A stretch of DNA of 64,000 nucleotides from Prochloron sp965198675 (GCA_965198675.1 OZ240666.1:2852001-2916000); one strand, 5' to 3'. Positions 15,727 to 26,311 are shown, numbered from the stretch's first letter. Notes: a model not told the origin generated them from the letters alone. Made by a program: numbers and translations.

Positions 15727-18330
15727 CTATAATGTTGTATCAGCAAAGATGTCGGGTTGGGATGTTATCAGCTCTGGGAGTGGGTTGATGTCTACAGGAT
15801 TGCCATGAGTGTATGTTAAGGGTAGGGAGTCCGTGGGGAGGATTTCCAGGTCTGGGGTGTCTAGGGTTGGGGGATTGCCTACCAACTGTTGGTTTTGGGG
15901 GATTCCTGTGAGGGGATCCCTGTTGTCGATTAAGAAGGCGACTTCTGCTGCTTCTCCTAGAGTACCATCAGAGCGGGTAAATTCCGTGGTGCTCAGGAGG
16001 AGGTTGCCCTCTAGGTTTTGTAGTACAGGTGTACTATTTAGGTGGAGGTTGGTAATGTCCGTTTCTGGGAGGGGGGTTAGTTCGGCGGGGTCCGTTGTTC
16101 CATTTAGGTTCCGGTCTTGCCATAGGGATAGGTTAGCATATTCGGGGTCGTTACTATCGATGATGTTGTCCTTGTTGCTGTCTAGGGTGGCGAGGGCGTC
16201 TAGTCCGGTTTCCGCGTTGGGGCTGTAATATTCGGAGAAGAGTTCCGTGATGTTGTTGATTTTGCCGTCTTGGTTGCGATCGTGGGCTAGGAATCCGTCT
16301 TCCGGGGAGCTCCAACCTGTGGGTTCTGGTTCTCCGTCGTTGTCTAAGTCAAAGGTTACGGGGGATTCGTTGAGGGGGATAAGTTGGATTCCGTCGTTGT
16401 TTAGATCGAGGATGATGGGATCTACTTGTTTGTTGTTAACTTCGCTTGCGAAAAACTCTTGGTAGGTTTTACCGTTACCGTATTGTATATATTCAAAGAA
16501 TGCTTCTTTTGAATCTTGATGATCTAAGGGATATTTATAATTGTTTAAAGCTTCGTCCGTGAAATAAAGGTCAACAGTTCCCACATCACCTCCAACCCCT
16601 AGTGGAAATAGACCTTTGTAGTCTGTGTGAAGAGCTATAACAGATTTTGCATCTCCTGAGTCTAACTGGTTTTTAGTAGAGGAAATATTAAATAGATCAT
16701 TAATGAACTCTTCAACTGAAGCGGCAAGATTTAACTCAACCCCAAAAGCATTGGCGAGAATATTAACGGGATTAACACTGTCAAATACCCATCCCAACAC
16801 GCTCTTCTGCTCAAATCCAGGTTTTGCTGCATCTAAAGCTACGATTTGGTCAACCTTTTGACCATATTGAGACTGACCATATTCTGCGATGTTAGCCGCT
16901 ACTTGTGCCCCCAAACTGTATCCAATAATGGTAGTGTCCTCTAGATTTACGCCTAAACCGTGAAGTGCTTGCGAGATTTTCTGACCAACTACTATAGTAT
17001 CTTGAGCAGCCGAAGGGTACCATAGGTTACGACTGAACTCGTTCCAATCTACTACAACTATGTTGTGTCCAGGGTACTTCTCTTTCAACAGTTCACCTAG
17101 GTCATTTGACCAGCCTTGAGCTGATTCAATCCATCCATGAACGATTACTTGTGTTGGTTTCGTAGGATCAACTTCTCCTATACTTCTCAAAGTAATTGAC
17201 TTCCCTTGAACTTTCACGGAGCGAAAGGATTTAGCCTCTTGTGTCAGAATCGCCTTATCCAGATCATCTATCGGCTGTTTATTCTCCACATACCCCGTCA
17301 CAGCATTGGCGATTTGTTGAATTCCTGATAACCAACCTTCTAAGCTGTCTTCTTCAATAACTGTGGCGATACCGAGTCCAAGATTGAGAGCTGTTTCTGC
17401 GATGTTTAGTACGTTCAGCAAATCGGGAGAAATCAACGGAGTTGTATCCCCAGAGCTTATCTGACTCTTGGAAACCTCAGTACCTAGGGTAATACCAGCA
17501 CTGAGAAAACTGGAAAATGCCGAAAACCACTCATCCTCTTCTGCTGCTTGAACACCATTGTGAACTGCTAAACCAACATCGGACAAATATGAATATTCAG
17601 GAAGAACATCAGGTAAAGCAACTTTGGTAAATTGCAAGAATGCTGTAATTCCGTCTCCAGACTCTACTGCTTTGGTACCATGATAAATACCGGAAGCAAC
17701 CCGCTGAAGGTCAGGTTGTCCTGCAAACCCAAGAGCCGCCATTCCTGCATTGAAAATTGCACCGCTCCAGTCACCATTATAAGCAGCTTGTACCGCACTG
17801 AGGGCGCTAGTAACTGCATTTAGGGTTTTACTCAACGCAGGAACTAAAAAGGCTTCACCAGCCGCCAGAGCACCTAATGCTGCACCAGCTGTGATAACAG
17901 CGCTGACAACGGAAATCACCGTTATAACAGTTCCTACCAGCTCATTAAAGAATGCCTTCTTCCTGGCTTTTCGCTCTTCAATGCGCCCCTCAATAATCTG
18001 CTCCAGAATCGCCTTCGACTGCTTTCCTAGCTCACTAGATAAGTCAACTGCTCCCTGAGCATAGCCAACCTGGTACAGTACCTCTAGATACTGCTGATTT
18101 ACTGTTTCTGTCTCTTCTCCCAATTCTTGGGAACGTTGAATTTCCTCATATATCTGCTGCGCCACACCCTGAAGATTGGTTTCCAGCTCTCCTAGGAGAC
18201 TGTAGTAACGTTCCTCTTCTTCGTTTAAGGTTGCAATCGCCTCATTGATGCGGTTAGACTCTATAATAAGAATATTAGCTGTATCTAGGAGGTTATCTCG
18301 GATAGCCTCCACTTCTTCTCCCTGTAACAC
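15727..18330 (-). pseudogene. C-terminal part of large lipase-like / Ca-binding repeat protein
   Basis: These 867 residues form the 3' section of a larger broken gene. They begin with a coiled-coil region (~1-130). A hydrophobic small-residue stretch (VITVISVVSAVITAGAALGALAAG) follows. Next comes an alpha/beta-hydrolase domain with VIVHGWIESAQGW and the nucleophile elbow IGYSLGAQVAANI (around residue 468), typical of pancreatic-lipase-like exoenzymes. The C-terminus has EF-hand/dockerin-like calcium loops (DLNNDGIQL, DLDNDGEPE, DRNQDGKIN, DSNKDNIID). The domain set suggests a secreted or surface protein. The GTG at 18330 is created at the insertion border, so this is probably not an independent gene. 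Confidence 0.7.
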
Positions 18331-18671
18331 GTCGTCAGCACCCCGCTCTGAAGAGGCGGGGCTTCGTGCCTCCCTCGTCAGATAGCTGACCAGCCTAAGC
18401 CCTTCTCGGGCTACGTTATCGGCAAGAGTTAAAGACCTACCCTAGAATGCGTCGCTAGTTCTAGGCTCTAGAATCGGGTGATTAAACAGCTTTACGAGGG
18501 GTAAGGCAGTGTTGCCGGAAAAGTACCGACTGATAACTTTGGCGAAGCGAACTTTACCCTCGAAAGAGGAGTTAGAGGGGTTTATCCCCCTCCCCCCCTT
18601 GGTGGGGGACTGCGGCTAAAGCCGCTAAGCGTTTTCCTCCCCGGTCTGAAGACGCGGGGTTTCCAACGACT
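18331..18671 (-). mobile_element. Small IS200/IS605-like (PATE-type) remnant inserted in the large gene
   Basis: About 340 bases separate two halves of a continuous coding sequence. Imperfect hairpins CCCCGCTCTGAAGAGGCGGGG (18341-18361) and CCCCGGTCTGAAGACGCGGGG (18639-18659) lie in the same orientation at the two ends. This resembles the subterminal hairpins of IS200/IS605 elements. On the minus strand the GGAAACCCCGCG stretch resembles the right end and guide-RNA 3' part of TnpB elements. No TnpA or TnpB frame remains, so it is non-autonomous. Confidence 0.55.
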
Positions 18672-18676
18672 AGGAA

Positions 18677-19192
18677 TTACTCATGAATATCTTGGCGAGT
18701 TTGTTCCAGGAGGGTTTGGACTTCACCAGGAAGGGAGGGTTGACTTTGAAGTTGGTCTAAGTTAGTGAGAAGTTCAGCTAGTTGACTTTGCCATTCTGCT
18801 TCATCGATAATATCCTCTAAGGGAGTGGTACCCAGTTCCTGTTGCAGGTTCTGAATCGCTGTTTCCAGGGCGTCTTCCGTTTGGATCTGGTTCAGTTGTT
18901 CTAAAGCGACGGTGGCAATGTTCCGTTGTCGTTCAATATCCAGGCGCTCCCGCTCTAACCTGGCTTCCACCGTCGCATCAATTCCCTCTTGCCTTTGGGT
19001 GAGGAATTGTTGTTCTAATTGTACTTGAGCTAGGTTTAGCCTTTCTACCTGTAATAATTGTAGTAAGGTTTGTTCCGTCACTCCCCGTAGCTCTTGCAGT
19101 ACACCCAGCCTTATGTTAGCCAGGTGGACCTGTTCTTGATAGGTTTGGACGTCTCCTTCTACTGTAGCCAGCGCTCCATTAAGTTCATCCAA
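18677..19192 (-). pseudogene. Coiled-coil middle fragment of the large gene
   Basis: This 171-residue, glutamine- and leucine-rich segment has strong heptad character (LEQQFLTQRQEGIDATVEARLERERLDIERQ). It is in the same frame as the upstream 780-residue piece; only the codons TAA GCA TAA at about 19210-19220 separate them. It ends within a few codons of the IS-like remnant. It is best read as an internal part of one protein, not a gene of its own. Confidence 0.75.
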
Positions 19193-19219
19193 TTCTATCT
19201 TAACTTTACTTTCTTATGC

Positions 19220-21562
19220 TTAAACTAAATTTATTTGTGCTTCTGCTAACTCTTTAATAGCTGTAAATTGTTGTGCTTGGGCTAAGGCTTGACTTTCTAG
19301 GTGGCGATACCTGATACTCTCATTACGATATCGATCCGCCAAAATACGGTCTTCTGGGCGAGCAATTCCCCCAGCACAACTACTTCCCGTATCCGTGGCT
19401 AAGTCGGCGTAATCCCGGTGGTAGATTTCCGCTGCTGTGGCAAAGTTGTTGGCAGAAGCCGCTTCTAACAGGAGTTCTGCTTCCTGACTTCCCGCAGCAG
19501 TTGCTTCCTCTAGTCGTTGTAGCAGTTGAGCTTCTAAGGTGTTGAGTTCGTGAAGAGTTTGCTCACGAGCCAGGTTATAGTTAACTTGCTTCTCCGTGGC
19601 ACTGAGGAGGTTTTGCAGGGCTTCCTGCTTCTCCTTAATAGTAGCGAGGAATTGGTCGTTTTGCAAGGTGAGGCTAGTTTCCAAATCCCTGAAGGAACCA
19701 CTGAGAGCAGCACTACTAGCTTCAGCTTGTTTAGCTAACTCCTCCACTTCAGCTAAGAGAGCGCGAGCCGCTTCCAGTTGGGCTTCTAAGTAGCTATAGT
19801 CTCCGTCTGGGTTAGTTAAATAAGCTTTTAACAGCTCCTCTTCCTTCTGGATTACTTCGCTTTGTGCGATGAGGAGAGTTTGTTTTTGGGCTAAGTTCGC
19901 ATTGTGCGAGGTGAGGATGGTTTCCTTGTGGGTGAGGAGGTCTACGGACTTTTGCAGTTGTGCGATTTGGGACTGGAGAATATCCGTTTCCGTTGCACCT
20001 TCCAACTGCGCCTCAATATCAGCTATTTCCCCTTCCAATTCCTGACGGGTGGCGGTAATTTGGGCGATTTCCGTCTCCAACTCCACACTTTCTTGTCTTG
20101 CCCACTCCTCTCCACTGGCAATTTGGAGCAGTAACTGCTGTGACTGGGTTTCTAACTCAGCCTTGCGAGTTAAAACATCCCCTAAACTATCCTCATAGGC
20201 TTCCTCACTACTTTCCAGTTCCTCCCACTCTAGGGCAACCTTCGCTTTCGCCGCCTCTACTTGCTCTTGAGCTTGAGTAAGTTGTTGGAGGAGGGTGGGA
20301 AGGAGTTCCTTGAGGGTATCCAGTTGGAGTTCCTGCTCACCTGTAAGTTCCCGTTCCGCTTCCAAAGCTTGGAGTTGGTTTACCAAATCGGAGTAAGCTA
20401 AATCTGCTGCATCCGCAGAGGAACTGGCGGCTAACCATTGGTCTAGAATCTCCTGGGTGGTATCCTTTTCGGCTGTTTCCGTCTCGACGTCGTTCAGTAA
20501 GTCTTGAGCATAGTCTCTCAGGTTCGCAGCTTGCTTGGTGTAGGTATCCCAAATAATCCAATGATGATCCACATGGGAAACAGTTTCCTCATGACGCTTT
20601 CTCTTACCAGACTTACCTCGTTTCCAGGTTACCCGTTGTTCCGTCCAAATTGGACCTTGTTTTCGACTGAGTTCCCAGTGGATAGCAGCTTGTTCTTCAT
20701 ACCAATCAGCTTGGGATAAAGCAGCTCCTGCATTAGCTTGTTTTTCGTTAATACTGGCTTTGAGTTGTTCTAACTGTTGTTGATTGTTATCAACCTCTTG
20801 GTTAATTTGGGTTTGGAGGGTATTGAGGGCTGCTGCTTCTGTAAGTTCCGGGAAATATTCATTCCGCAAAGCAGTTACAGCACTTTCGGTTTTGTCGCTC
20901 TCTTGGTATGCAGCTAAATAGGATTGTACCTTGTCTGGTTCTTGTTCTGCGGTTAAAGCTAGGTGAGCCAGTTCCACACGGAGGAATTGCAAATCGGCGA
21001 TTTTCTCTTCCTCATAGTTCTTTTGCAGAACATAGATTGTCTCCCTTTCCTCTTGCAACTGCTGCAAATTCAGTTCTACAACCCCACGGTAATATTGTCC
21101 ACTTGAGGTATTATCATTCCAGCGTCCTCCACCGTGCCAAGTATGGACGTAATCCTCGTTTCCCCAATTATCTGGTTGTCCAGGTAACCAATTAGTGAAA
21201 GTAATAGATTCCCCACTAACCCACTGCCAGTTACCCTCCTGTTCTTCATCAGTAAGTCCAATCCAGTAATCAAAGGGGAATTGCCCGTTCAACCATTCTT
21301 GCTCCTCCTGGTTATTAATAGTAACCAGATTGCCTCCTGCTGCTATAGCCTCCAGCTGCGCTCCATGCCAATTGTTGGTGGATTGGGTCAGGAAATAGTA
21401 GTTCCCTGTCACTGGGCTGTAGATTGCATTATGAGTCTGGGCTACTTCTAGGAGTTCATTTTCTTGCTGCTGAATACGCTCTAGTTCAATGGCAAACTCG
21501 GAAACTCTAGGCTGTTCTTCCTCATATTCCGCTGAATTCAGTTTCCTGATGAATACCTGCAA
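19220..21562 (-). pseudogene. C-type-lectin and coiled-coil part of the large gene
   Basis: This is a 780-residue segment. Residues ~48-165 form a C-type-lectin-like domain: YSPVTGNYYFLTQST, DYWIGLTDEEQEGNWQWVSGE, TNWLPGQPDNWGNEDYVH and GRWNDN. They include the WND-type calcium site. The rest is long Gln/Glu/Ala coiled-coil. It overlaps the preceding fragment by 41 bases in another frame, consistent with a frameshift near 21540. It ends at TAA GCA TAA, after which the same frame continues. The domain set suggests an extracellular binding or adhesion protein. Confidence 0.75.
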
Positions 21563-21989
21563 ACTCAGCCTTAGTTTCCCAAATCTCCTCCTTCAGCCCC
21601 TCAATTTCCTCTTCCCTTTTAGCCTTCCCTGAGTTATATCCAGTCTCCAGAGCATCTAACTGCCTCTCCAAACCCGCCAACTCAGCCTCAGAACCAGCTT
21701 TCTTCCTCTTCAACTCATTATAACGCCCTTCCTCACCCAGCTCCTCACCCCGAGCCAAAGCCAACCGAGACCCCACCTGCTGAAGGGAAGCAGCGATCGC
21801 CTCCACCTCCTTCGTCAAATTCCCATACTCCTCCCAAGCAGCAGCAGTGAATTCCTGCACCACATCTTCCAACCCCGCCAAAGCTGCATCATCCGTCAAC
21901 AATCCTAAAGCAGCCAGAGAAGAAGTTATATCTGCTCTCTGTTGAGTCAGCAGGGCGATCGCTAATTTAGTGGGGGACTGAGTTGTCAT
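21522..21989 (-). pseudogene. N-terminal coiled-coil piece of the large gene
   Basis: This 155-residue frame starts MTTQSPTKLAIALLTQQRADI. It is a soluble helical N-terminus rich in Glu/Leu heptads and has no classical signal peptide. Its last codons overlap the next fragment in another frame. The upstream 200 bases are AT-rich and free of genes on this strand, so this is the true 5' end of the ~6.2 kb locus. It could instead be a separate short gene with translational overlap; the many later disruptions make decay more likely. Confidence 0.7.
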
Positions 21990-22143
21990 GGCTTTAATTC
22001 AGATTAAAAACAACTAAACCTAAAGTTAAGACAAACCCGAGCAGATGTCAATACCTTTTTCGGTAAACTTTTATTAAGTTTTGTAATAATGGGCCATCGC
22101 CCTACCATGACTTGGATCCCCCCGCCCTATCGGGCACCCTGTT

Positions 22144-22314
22144 TCATTCCTTACCAAACCCTGACCTATACTGCTTATTGGTAGATAAATCGACCATACC
22201 ACTATCCACACAACCTGTCCACTGTTTTCCTGCTTCATAAGCAGAAAGTTGAACCCTTAAAGAATCAATCAAATTCATTACCTCATTCTGTTGTTGAGGA
22301 GTTAAAGCTGCCAT
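22144..22314 (-). CDS. Small protein of 56 residues, unknown
   Basis: The frame starts at ATG 22314. It begins MAALTPQQQNEVMNLIDSLR, continues AYEAGKQWTGCVDSG and ends SGFGKE. It has a helical glutamine-rich N-terminus and one cysteine. A run of A/T and AAAGAA-like purines lies upstream, with no strong Shine-Dalgarno. It sits between the GNAT gene and the large surface-protein locus. No family is recognised; the codon pattern and balanced composition make it plausible as a real short gene. Confidence 0.4.
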   Translation of the reverse strand: MAALTPQQQNEVMNLIDSLRVQLSAYEAGKQWTGCVDSGMVDLSTNKQYRSGFGKE

Positions 22315-22511
22315 TTTTTTTCTAAAATCGTTCTTTCTCTACCAATTACCTGACTCATGATTGACCTCCGCAAAACATTTAATATCATGATAACAAGGGT
22401 AGTGAGCAATGTCAATACTCTTTTGTAAAGTTTTGTAACAATCCGGCGATCGCCCTCAAAAAATCTTGCGGGGTGGGGATGAGGGGATATTCTGGGGTTT
22501 CAATTCTACAA

Positions 22512-23483
22512 TCATCGTTTAAACATCGGTTTTCCATCCCCAGACTTTACCACATTACCAACTTCATCCCTGACCGCTTCAGCAAACACATACCCCCCAG
22601 TTTCATCTTGACGTAACTGCAACTTATCCCCTACCCTTTCATAGACAGGAGGACAAAATTGAGGAATCCCCCGATATTCCACCACCTCTCCCTTTCCCTC
22701 TCGCAACACCGGACAAACCACCAATTTACCCTGAGTATCAAAGACCCATTCTTGCAAATCCGGGTCTCGTAATGGTGTAGGATAAATAGGTAACCCGGTG
22801 GAACTTTTTAGTATTTCTCCAACTTCATCCCTGACTGGTACTAAGAATATCACATCTCCTTGAGAATTCCGAACTAAATCATGGGTTTTCGGGTCTCGGA
22901 GAGGAATTTGTCCCGGTTTAATAGGGTCATCAATTTTTACATCCTTATGGAGAGCATAGAGACTAGGAAACTCAGTCTCACCAGTATTATCATAGTGTAA
23001 AGTATATTGAATCGCCCCCTTCTTAAACCCATACCTTTCCAACAACCGATGAATCCCTGTTTGCTCCCCACTAATCAACAAGTCAATATCACTTAACTTC
23101 AATTCCTTCCCTTTAGCTAAAGCAGCGTCTACCAACAGTTTAATGGTTGCTGGTTTCCGATGCTCCTCCTGGACATATAATCCTAAAACAGAACCCACCC
23201 GACGAGACTGAAAGGGATTTTCCTTCCAATCCTCCCCCTCGGGGGGAGCTTCATCATAAGCATAGGTAAAGAGAAACCCCACAACCTCCCCCTGTCCATA
23301 TTCTAACACAAACCCATAGGTAAAGGGATGTTCCAGTTGACGAGTAACATACTGTTCAAAATCGTATTCCCTCCTCACCTCCATAGAAACATCGGCGATC
23401 GCCCTATCCAGAGCAAAAGCTTTCCAGAGTGGGGCAATTTTCCGAGCATCTTCAGGGGTTGCTAGACGTTGAGTATAGTTCAT
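22512..23483 (-). CDS. GNAT-family N-acetyltransferase-like protein
   Basis: This 323-residue protein is read from ATG 23483 (MNYTQRLATPEDA). The longer frame to 23525 runs into a CGCAAAG repeat and is less likely. The N-terminal ~150 residues show the GNAT fold: RLATPEDARKIAPLWKAF, GFVLEYGQGEVVGFLFTYAYDE and VGSVLGLYVQEEHRKPATIKLLVDAALAKGK. The last matches the acetyl-CoA motif A region. GIHRLLERYGFKK follows. The C-terminal ~130 residues contain repeated RDEVG/PxxRDP strands (LVPVRDEVGEILKSS, FAEAVRDEVGNVVKS) of unknown role. The acceptor is not predictable. Confidence 0.75.
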   Translation of the reverse strand: MNYTQRLATPEDARKIAPLWKAFALDRAIADVSMEVRREYDFEQYVTRQLEHPFTYGFVLEYGQGEVVGFLFTYAYDEAPPEGEDWKENPFQSRRVGSVLGLYVQEEHRKPATIKLLVDAALAKGKELKLSDIDLLISGEQTGIHRLLERYGFKKGAIQYTLHYDNTGETEFPSLYALHKDVKIDDPIKPGQIPLRDPKTHDLVRNSQGDVIFLVPVRDEVGEILKSSTGLPIYPTPLRDPDLQEWVFDTQGKLVVCPVLREGKGEVVEYRGIPQFCPPVYERVGDKLQLRQDETGGYVFAEAVRDEVGNVVKSGDGKPMFKR

Positions 23484-23547
23484 TGTTCTTTTGATTAAAT
23501 TTCGCGCAAAGACGCAAAGGCGCAAAGTAAGATAATCCTATAGTACC

Positions 23548-24192
23548 TCAATAACAATACTTGTTACTCCCATTAGCACTTTCGTGTTTTTCTCCTTTGC
23601 GCAATGCTCCCAGCAGAGTCGATACATAAACGCAACGCTGGTTTTGGTTATTGTTCTTGGTGACAATCGTAATTTGTCCCAAACGACTATTCACGTGACC
23701 CAAGTAATTAAATTGTACTCGCCAAGGACCATTTCCCCTACAACTGGCGATATTACTGCCTTGGTCTAAAGTCGTCTCGCACTCATTCTTGTCGTTGTTT
23801 TCATTGTAGATCTGGATATTCGAAACCCCCAAATCATTCCAGACAATACCCGCAGGAGCACAAGTATCACTTCCCGGTTGATGTACCGACCATTGTATCC
23901 TATAATTTTCTTCTCGGAAACAAGCTTCCCACGTACTTTTAGTCCGCATGGCATTATTTTGGCTCTGTTTCATAACCCTATAGATTTTACTCTGGGCAGC
24001 GAAGAGACGCTGGTTTTCCACAAATCTTAGCCAACTAGGAGTAGCTAAAGCCGCCATAATTCCCATTATCATTACAACTATGAGGGTTTCTAGTAATGTG
24101 AACCCTTTAGTAATATTGTCTCTATCCCTCAGCTTCTTCCAACATAATCGCTGCTTTACGTCCGTTAAGAGTGACGTTCCTACTTCAATCAT
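23548..24192 (-). CDS. Type IV pilin-like / pseudopilin (GspH/FimT-type)
   Basis: A prepilin cleavage site KGFTLLETL is followed by a hydrophobic helix IVVMIMGIMAALATPSWLRF, as in class III/IV prepilins and minor pseudopilins. The globular part is cysteine-containing (paired Cys in SDTCAPAG, ASCRGNG and a C-terminal KYCY). From the ATG at 24192 the protein has 214 residues with a ~29-residue basic leader. The upstream in-frame extension to 24366 would give an unusually long leader and is disfavoured. It is probably exported, cleaved by PilD and part of a pilus or pseudopilus tip. No other pilus genes are adjacent. Confidence 0.82.
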   Translation of the reverse strand: MIEVGTSLLTDVKQRLCWKKLRDRDNITKGFTLLETLIVVMIMGIMAALATPSWLRFVENQRLFAAQSKIYRVMKQSQNNAMRTKSTWEACFREENYRIQWSVHQPGSDTCAPAGIVWNDLGVSNIQIYNENNDKNECETTLDQGSNIASCRGNGPWRVQFNYLGHVNSRLGQITIVTKNNNQNQRCVYVSTLLGALRKGEKHESANGSNKYCY

Positions 24193-24456
24193 GTAATTTT
24201 CTTGTCTCCTTGACACTGTTTGAGCGAACCAGTCTAAAAACTTCATTAAATTCGCAAAAATATAATGCTTCGCCTGAGAATAAGCATTAGTTTGACTTTT
24301 GTCAAGATATGAGTTGTTTTTTTTTAGCGGCGTCTGATAGAGCCTTAAGGGAGTCCAGTAGTCCACCTGGCGTGGACCTTTTCTCTATGATCCAGAAATT
24401 TTAAGCTAGGCGGGTCAGCAGCGAAGTGTCCTAACTTGTATGGCGATTGTTATAAA

Positions 24457-24488
24457 AAGTAGTAGGGGCACGGCAATGCCGTGCCCCT
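24457..24488. repeat. Palindrome GGGGCACGGCAATGCCGTGCCCC
   Basis: A near-perfect inverted repeat lies just 3' of the tRNA gene on the opposite side of its terminus. A related copy is at 59043-59068. It belongs to the same loose family as the GTGGGCATTGCCCAC palindromes (shared central GGCAATGCC). Confidence 0.8.
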
Positions 24489-24495
24489 ACATTAA

Positions 24496-24569
24496 TCGGA
24501 GCGGCGGGATTTGAACCCACGACCTCCACTACCCCAAAGTGGCGCGCTACCAAGCTGCGCTACGCCCCG
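24496..24569 (-). tRNA. tRNA-Pro(GGG)
   Basis: This is a 74-base cloverleaf. The acceptor stem CGGGGCG pairs with CGCTCCG, with discriminator A. The D-arm is AGCGCAGCTTGGTAGCGC. The anticodon stem CCACT/AGTGG carries the loop TTGGGGT, giving anticodon GGG. The T-arm contains GTGGGTTCAAATCCCGC. CCA is not encoded. It lies between the pseudopilin and the DUF1818 gene. Confidence 0.93.
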
Positions 24570-24615
24570 ATATCTATATTTAATATCATATACTCTCTTT
24601 GGGGCAATTGTCAAG

Positions 24616-25970
24616 CTAAAATAATTTTAATATTTGAGTTGCCTGGGCTAACTCTCCTGCGGCCCCCTCAGACCAATAGCCTTCGCAGCGGCGCCCCCGG
24701 TTGAGAATCAAGCGCAGCTCGTAGGAATGGGGAAAACCCTCCACTTCCATCCAGAGTAATTCGCTCTCTGCTTCACAGGCAATTCTTTCTTGATCCATTA
24801 ATTCTCCTGCCATTTGACTCATGGTCTGCACCAACTGTCCCAACAAGCGGCAAAAGTCATTTAACTCGGCTTCTGTCAATTCCATGGCCCATTCTGACGT
24901 GCCGACTAAGCCTTTGTTCGGGGTCGAAGGAGTGGTCGCCCACCCCAGCTCCCTTTCAGAACCGTGCGTGAAAGTTTCCCCTCACACGGCTCCTATGACC
25001 TACGGGCTGAATCAAATACCCCTTGACTATATCTCTATCCAGTTGGTTTCTGGGTGTTAGACAAGTCTTTGCCATTATTTTCCTCTTGGTTACTTCGCAT
25101 TATACGCCTTACTTGGTTTTTATAGGGAGAGCACCAAATTTCGGTTATATTTTCAACCTACTCGGCTTTCTATTATCCCGACTTGATTTCAGGCTTAAAA
25201 CCGCCATCATACGTATAACTACGTTGGTTATAGCGGGATTTACGTTTCACGCTTATGAATGGCTCTCGGTCATTGCGGGCAATTGTTTCCGCTGTTACCA
25301 GCTTTTGTTTCGTTCCCGCGTCCTATCCGAATAGTCTCGATAGAGGTATGCCTGCCCTCCCTCTCCGGGTACCACCCCAAGAGAAAGAACTATTCGTTTT
25401 TCCTCGTTCCAAATCAGAAATTGTTTTGAATCTTTAGGTTTCACCAATTCGCCTACCGATCCCCCAGGGAAACTCTTATCGAATACTTGACAGAGTGGGG
25501 TTTTGATTATCGGTTGAGAAGCCCATTAAGGAAGTTTCCCTCCAAACTTAACGCTGTACTCTCTGCGTCTAAGACGCTTTTTCCGGTGATTCGCTTCACC
25601 CGTTTCCGGGATACCTGTTAACCATAGATTCTCCTCATTAGCGGCAGTGTCACTTTCGTGTCTGATTCCGCCCTGTTCCCAGCTTCACGCCCCGAAGGCT
25701 AACTCGGCAAGCCTGCTTGAATTCACAGTTGCGTGTGGGCAGATAGAGATTCACTTATCCCTTAAGCGGCTGGACTGGGAGACTGATTTCTGACCAGTTC
25801 CGTCACCAACAATCCTGATTTAGTTGTCAGGGTACTTTCGTACCCAGCCTGGGGTTATATCATTCGGCTCTTAAGCCGCGACTTTCGCCCAGAACGAGTC
25901 GCCCATATTCTGACGCTGTTGGGTTCCAGCCGATGCGCCAACCCTTACCGCTTTTCAGCAACCGCTCCAT
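24616..25970 (-). CDS. DUF1818 family protein, interrupted by a group II intron
   Basis: Exon 1 (25905-25970) encodes 22 residues beginning MERLLKSGKGWRIGW and ending TASEY. Exon 2 (24616-24915) encodes 99 residues beginning KGLVGTSEWAMELTEAEL and ending QILKLF. Joining them gives a ~121-residue protein that fits the conserved cyanobacterial DUF1818 pattern (..GWRxGW..Y-KGLVG..W..ELTEAE..). The ~990 bases between have group II intron structure. Exon 1 starts 25 bases after the rpoZ stop, so the two form a probable operon. The short frame starting at the internal ATG (24885) is not the real start. The function of DUF1818 is unknown. Confidence 0.85.
24916..25904 (-). mobile_element. ORF-less group II intron in the DUF1818 gene
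   Basis: The 5' end reads GGGCGACTCGTTCTGGGCG, close to the GTGCGGCTCGTTCTAGGTG start of the second intron at 34127. A domain V hairpin lies at about 24950-24988 (GAGCCGTGTGAGGGG / CTTTCACGCACGGTTC). A domain VI-like stem follows, and the 3' end is ..CCCGAAC. The length is 989 bases and no RT/maturase frame is present, so splicing would need a maturase in trans. The GG instead of GT at the 5' terminus is atypical. Confidence 0.85.
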
Positions 25971-25994
25971 TGCCTATAATTTTCAATCCTAATT

Positions 25995-26231
25995 TCAAAC
26001 ATGGGAGTGGCTGAGAATTTCCGGTTGAGTCAACTCATCAGACACCTCAACAATTGCGCGAATCACTGGTTTCGTCGTCGGAGTGTCCCAATCCTCAAAA
26101 TCATCATAGCGAATACGTTTAGCGCGACGGGCAACTTTAATCGTAATTTCATAACGATTTTGGGCAACCTTTATCAGCTCATCTACCCGGTACATAATTT
26201 GGGATGAATCAAAAGAATTTCCCCTTGGCAT
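25995..26231 (-). CDS. rpoZ: DNA-directed RNA polymerase omega subunit
   Basis: This 78-residue protein matches cyanobacterial RpoZ: FDSSQIMYRVDELIKVAQNRY, then VARRAKRIRYDDFED and KPVIRAIVEVSDELTQPEIL. The last is the conserved C-terminal helix. Omega helps assemble beta-prime and, in cyanobacteria, supports sigma binding. It precedes the intron-split DUF1818 gene by 25 bases on the same strand. The N-terminus (MPRGNS) is short but the family core is complete. Confidence 0.93.
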   Translation of the reverse strand: MPRGNSFDSSQIMYRVDELIKVAQNRYEITIKVARRAKRIRYDDFEDWDTPTTKPVIRAIVEVSDELTQPEILSHSHV

Positions 26232-26311
26232 TAGTGTCTCTCTCTATTTTGAGTAATTAGGGGCACCGTGGATGATGCCGCCCCTATTAATTTTAGCACA
26301 AATAACCAATT

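Noticed and set aside
16247..20719. Several plus-strand frames over the large lectin/lipase locus
   Set aside because: They are antisense shadows of regular coiled-coil codons and overlap recognisable domains.
23483..23525. Upstream start of the GNAT protein (MRLCVFARN..)
   Set aside because: These codons are translated CGCAAAG repeat; the ATG at 23483 begins the conserved family sequence.
25023..25437. Plus-strand frames of 60-103 codons at 25.0-25.4 kb
   Set aside because: They lie within the group II intron RNA region; composition reflects intron structure, not protein.
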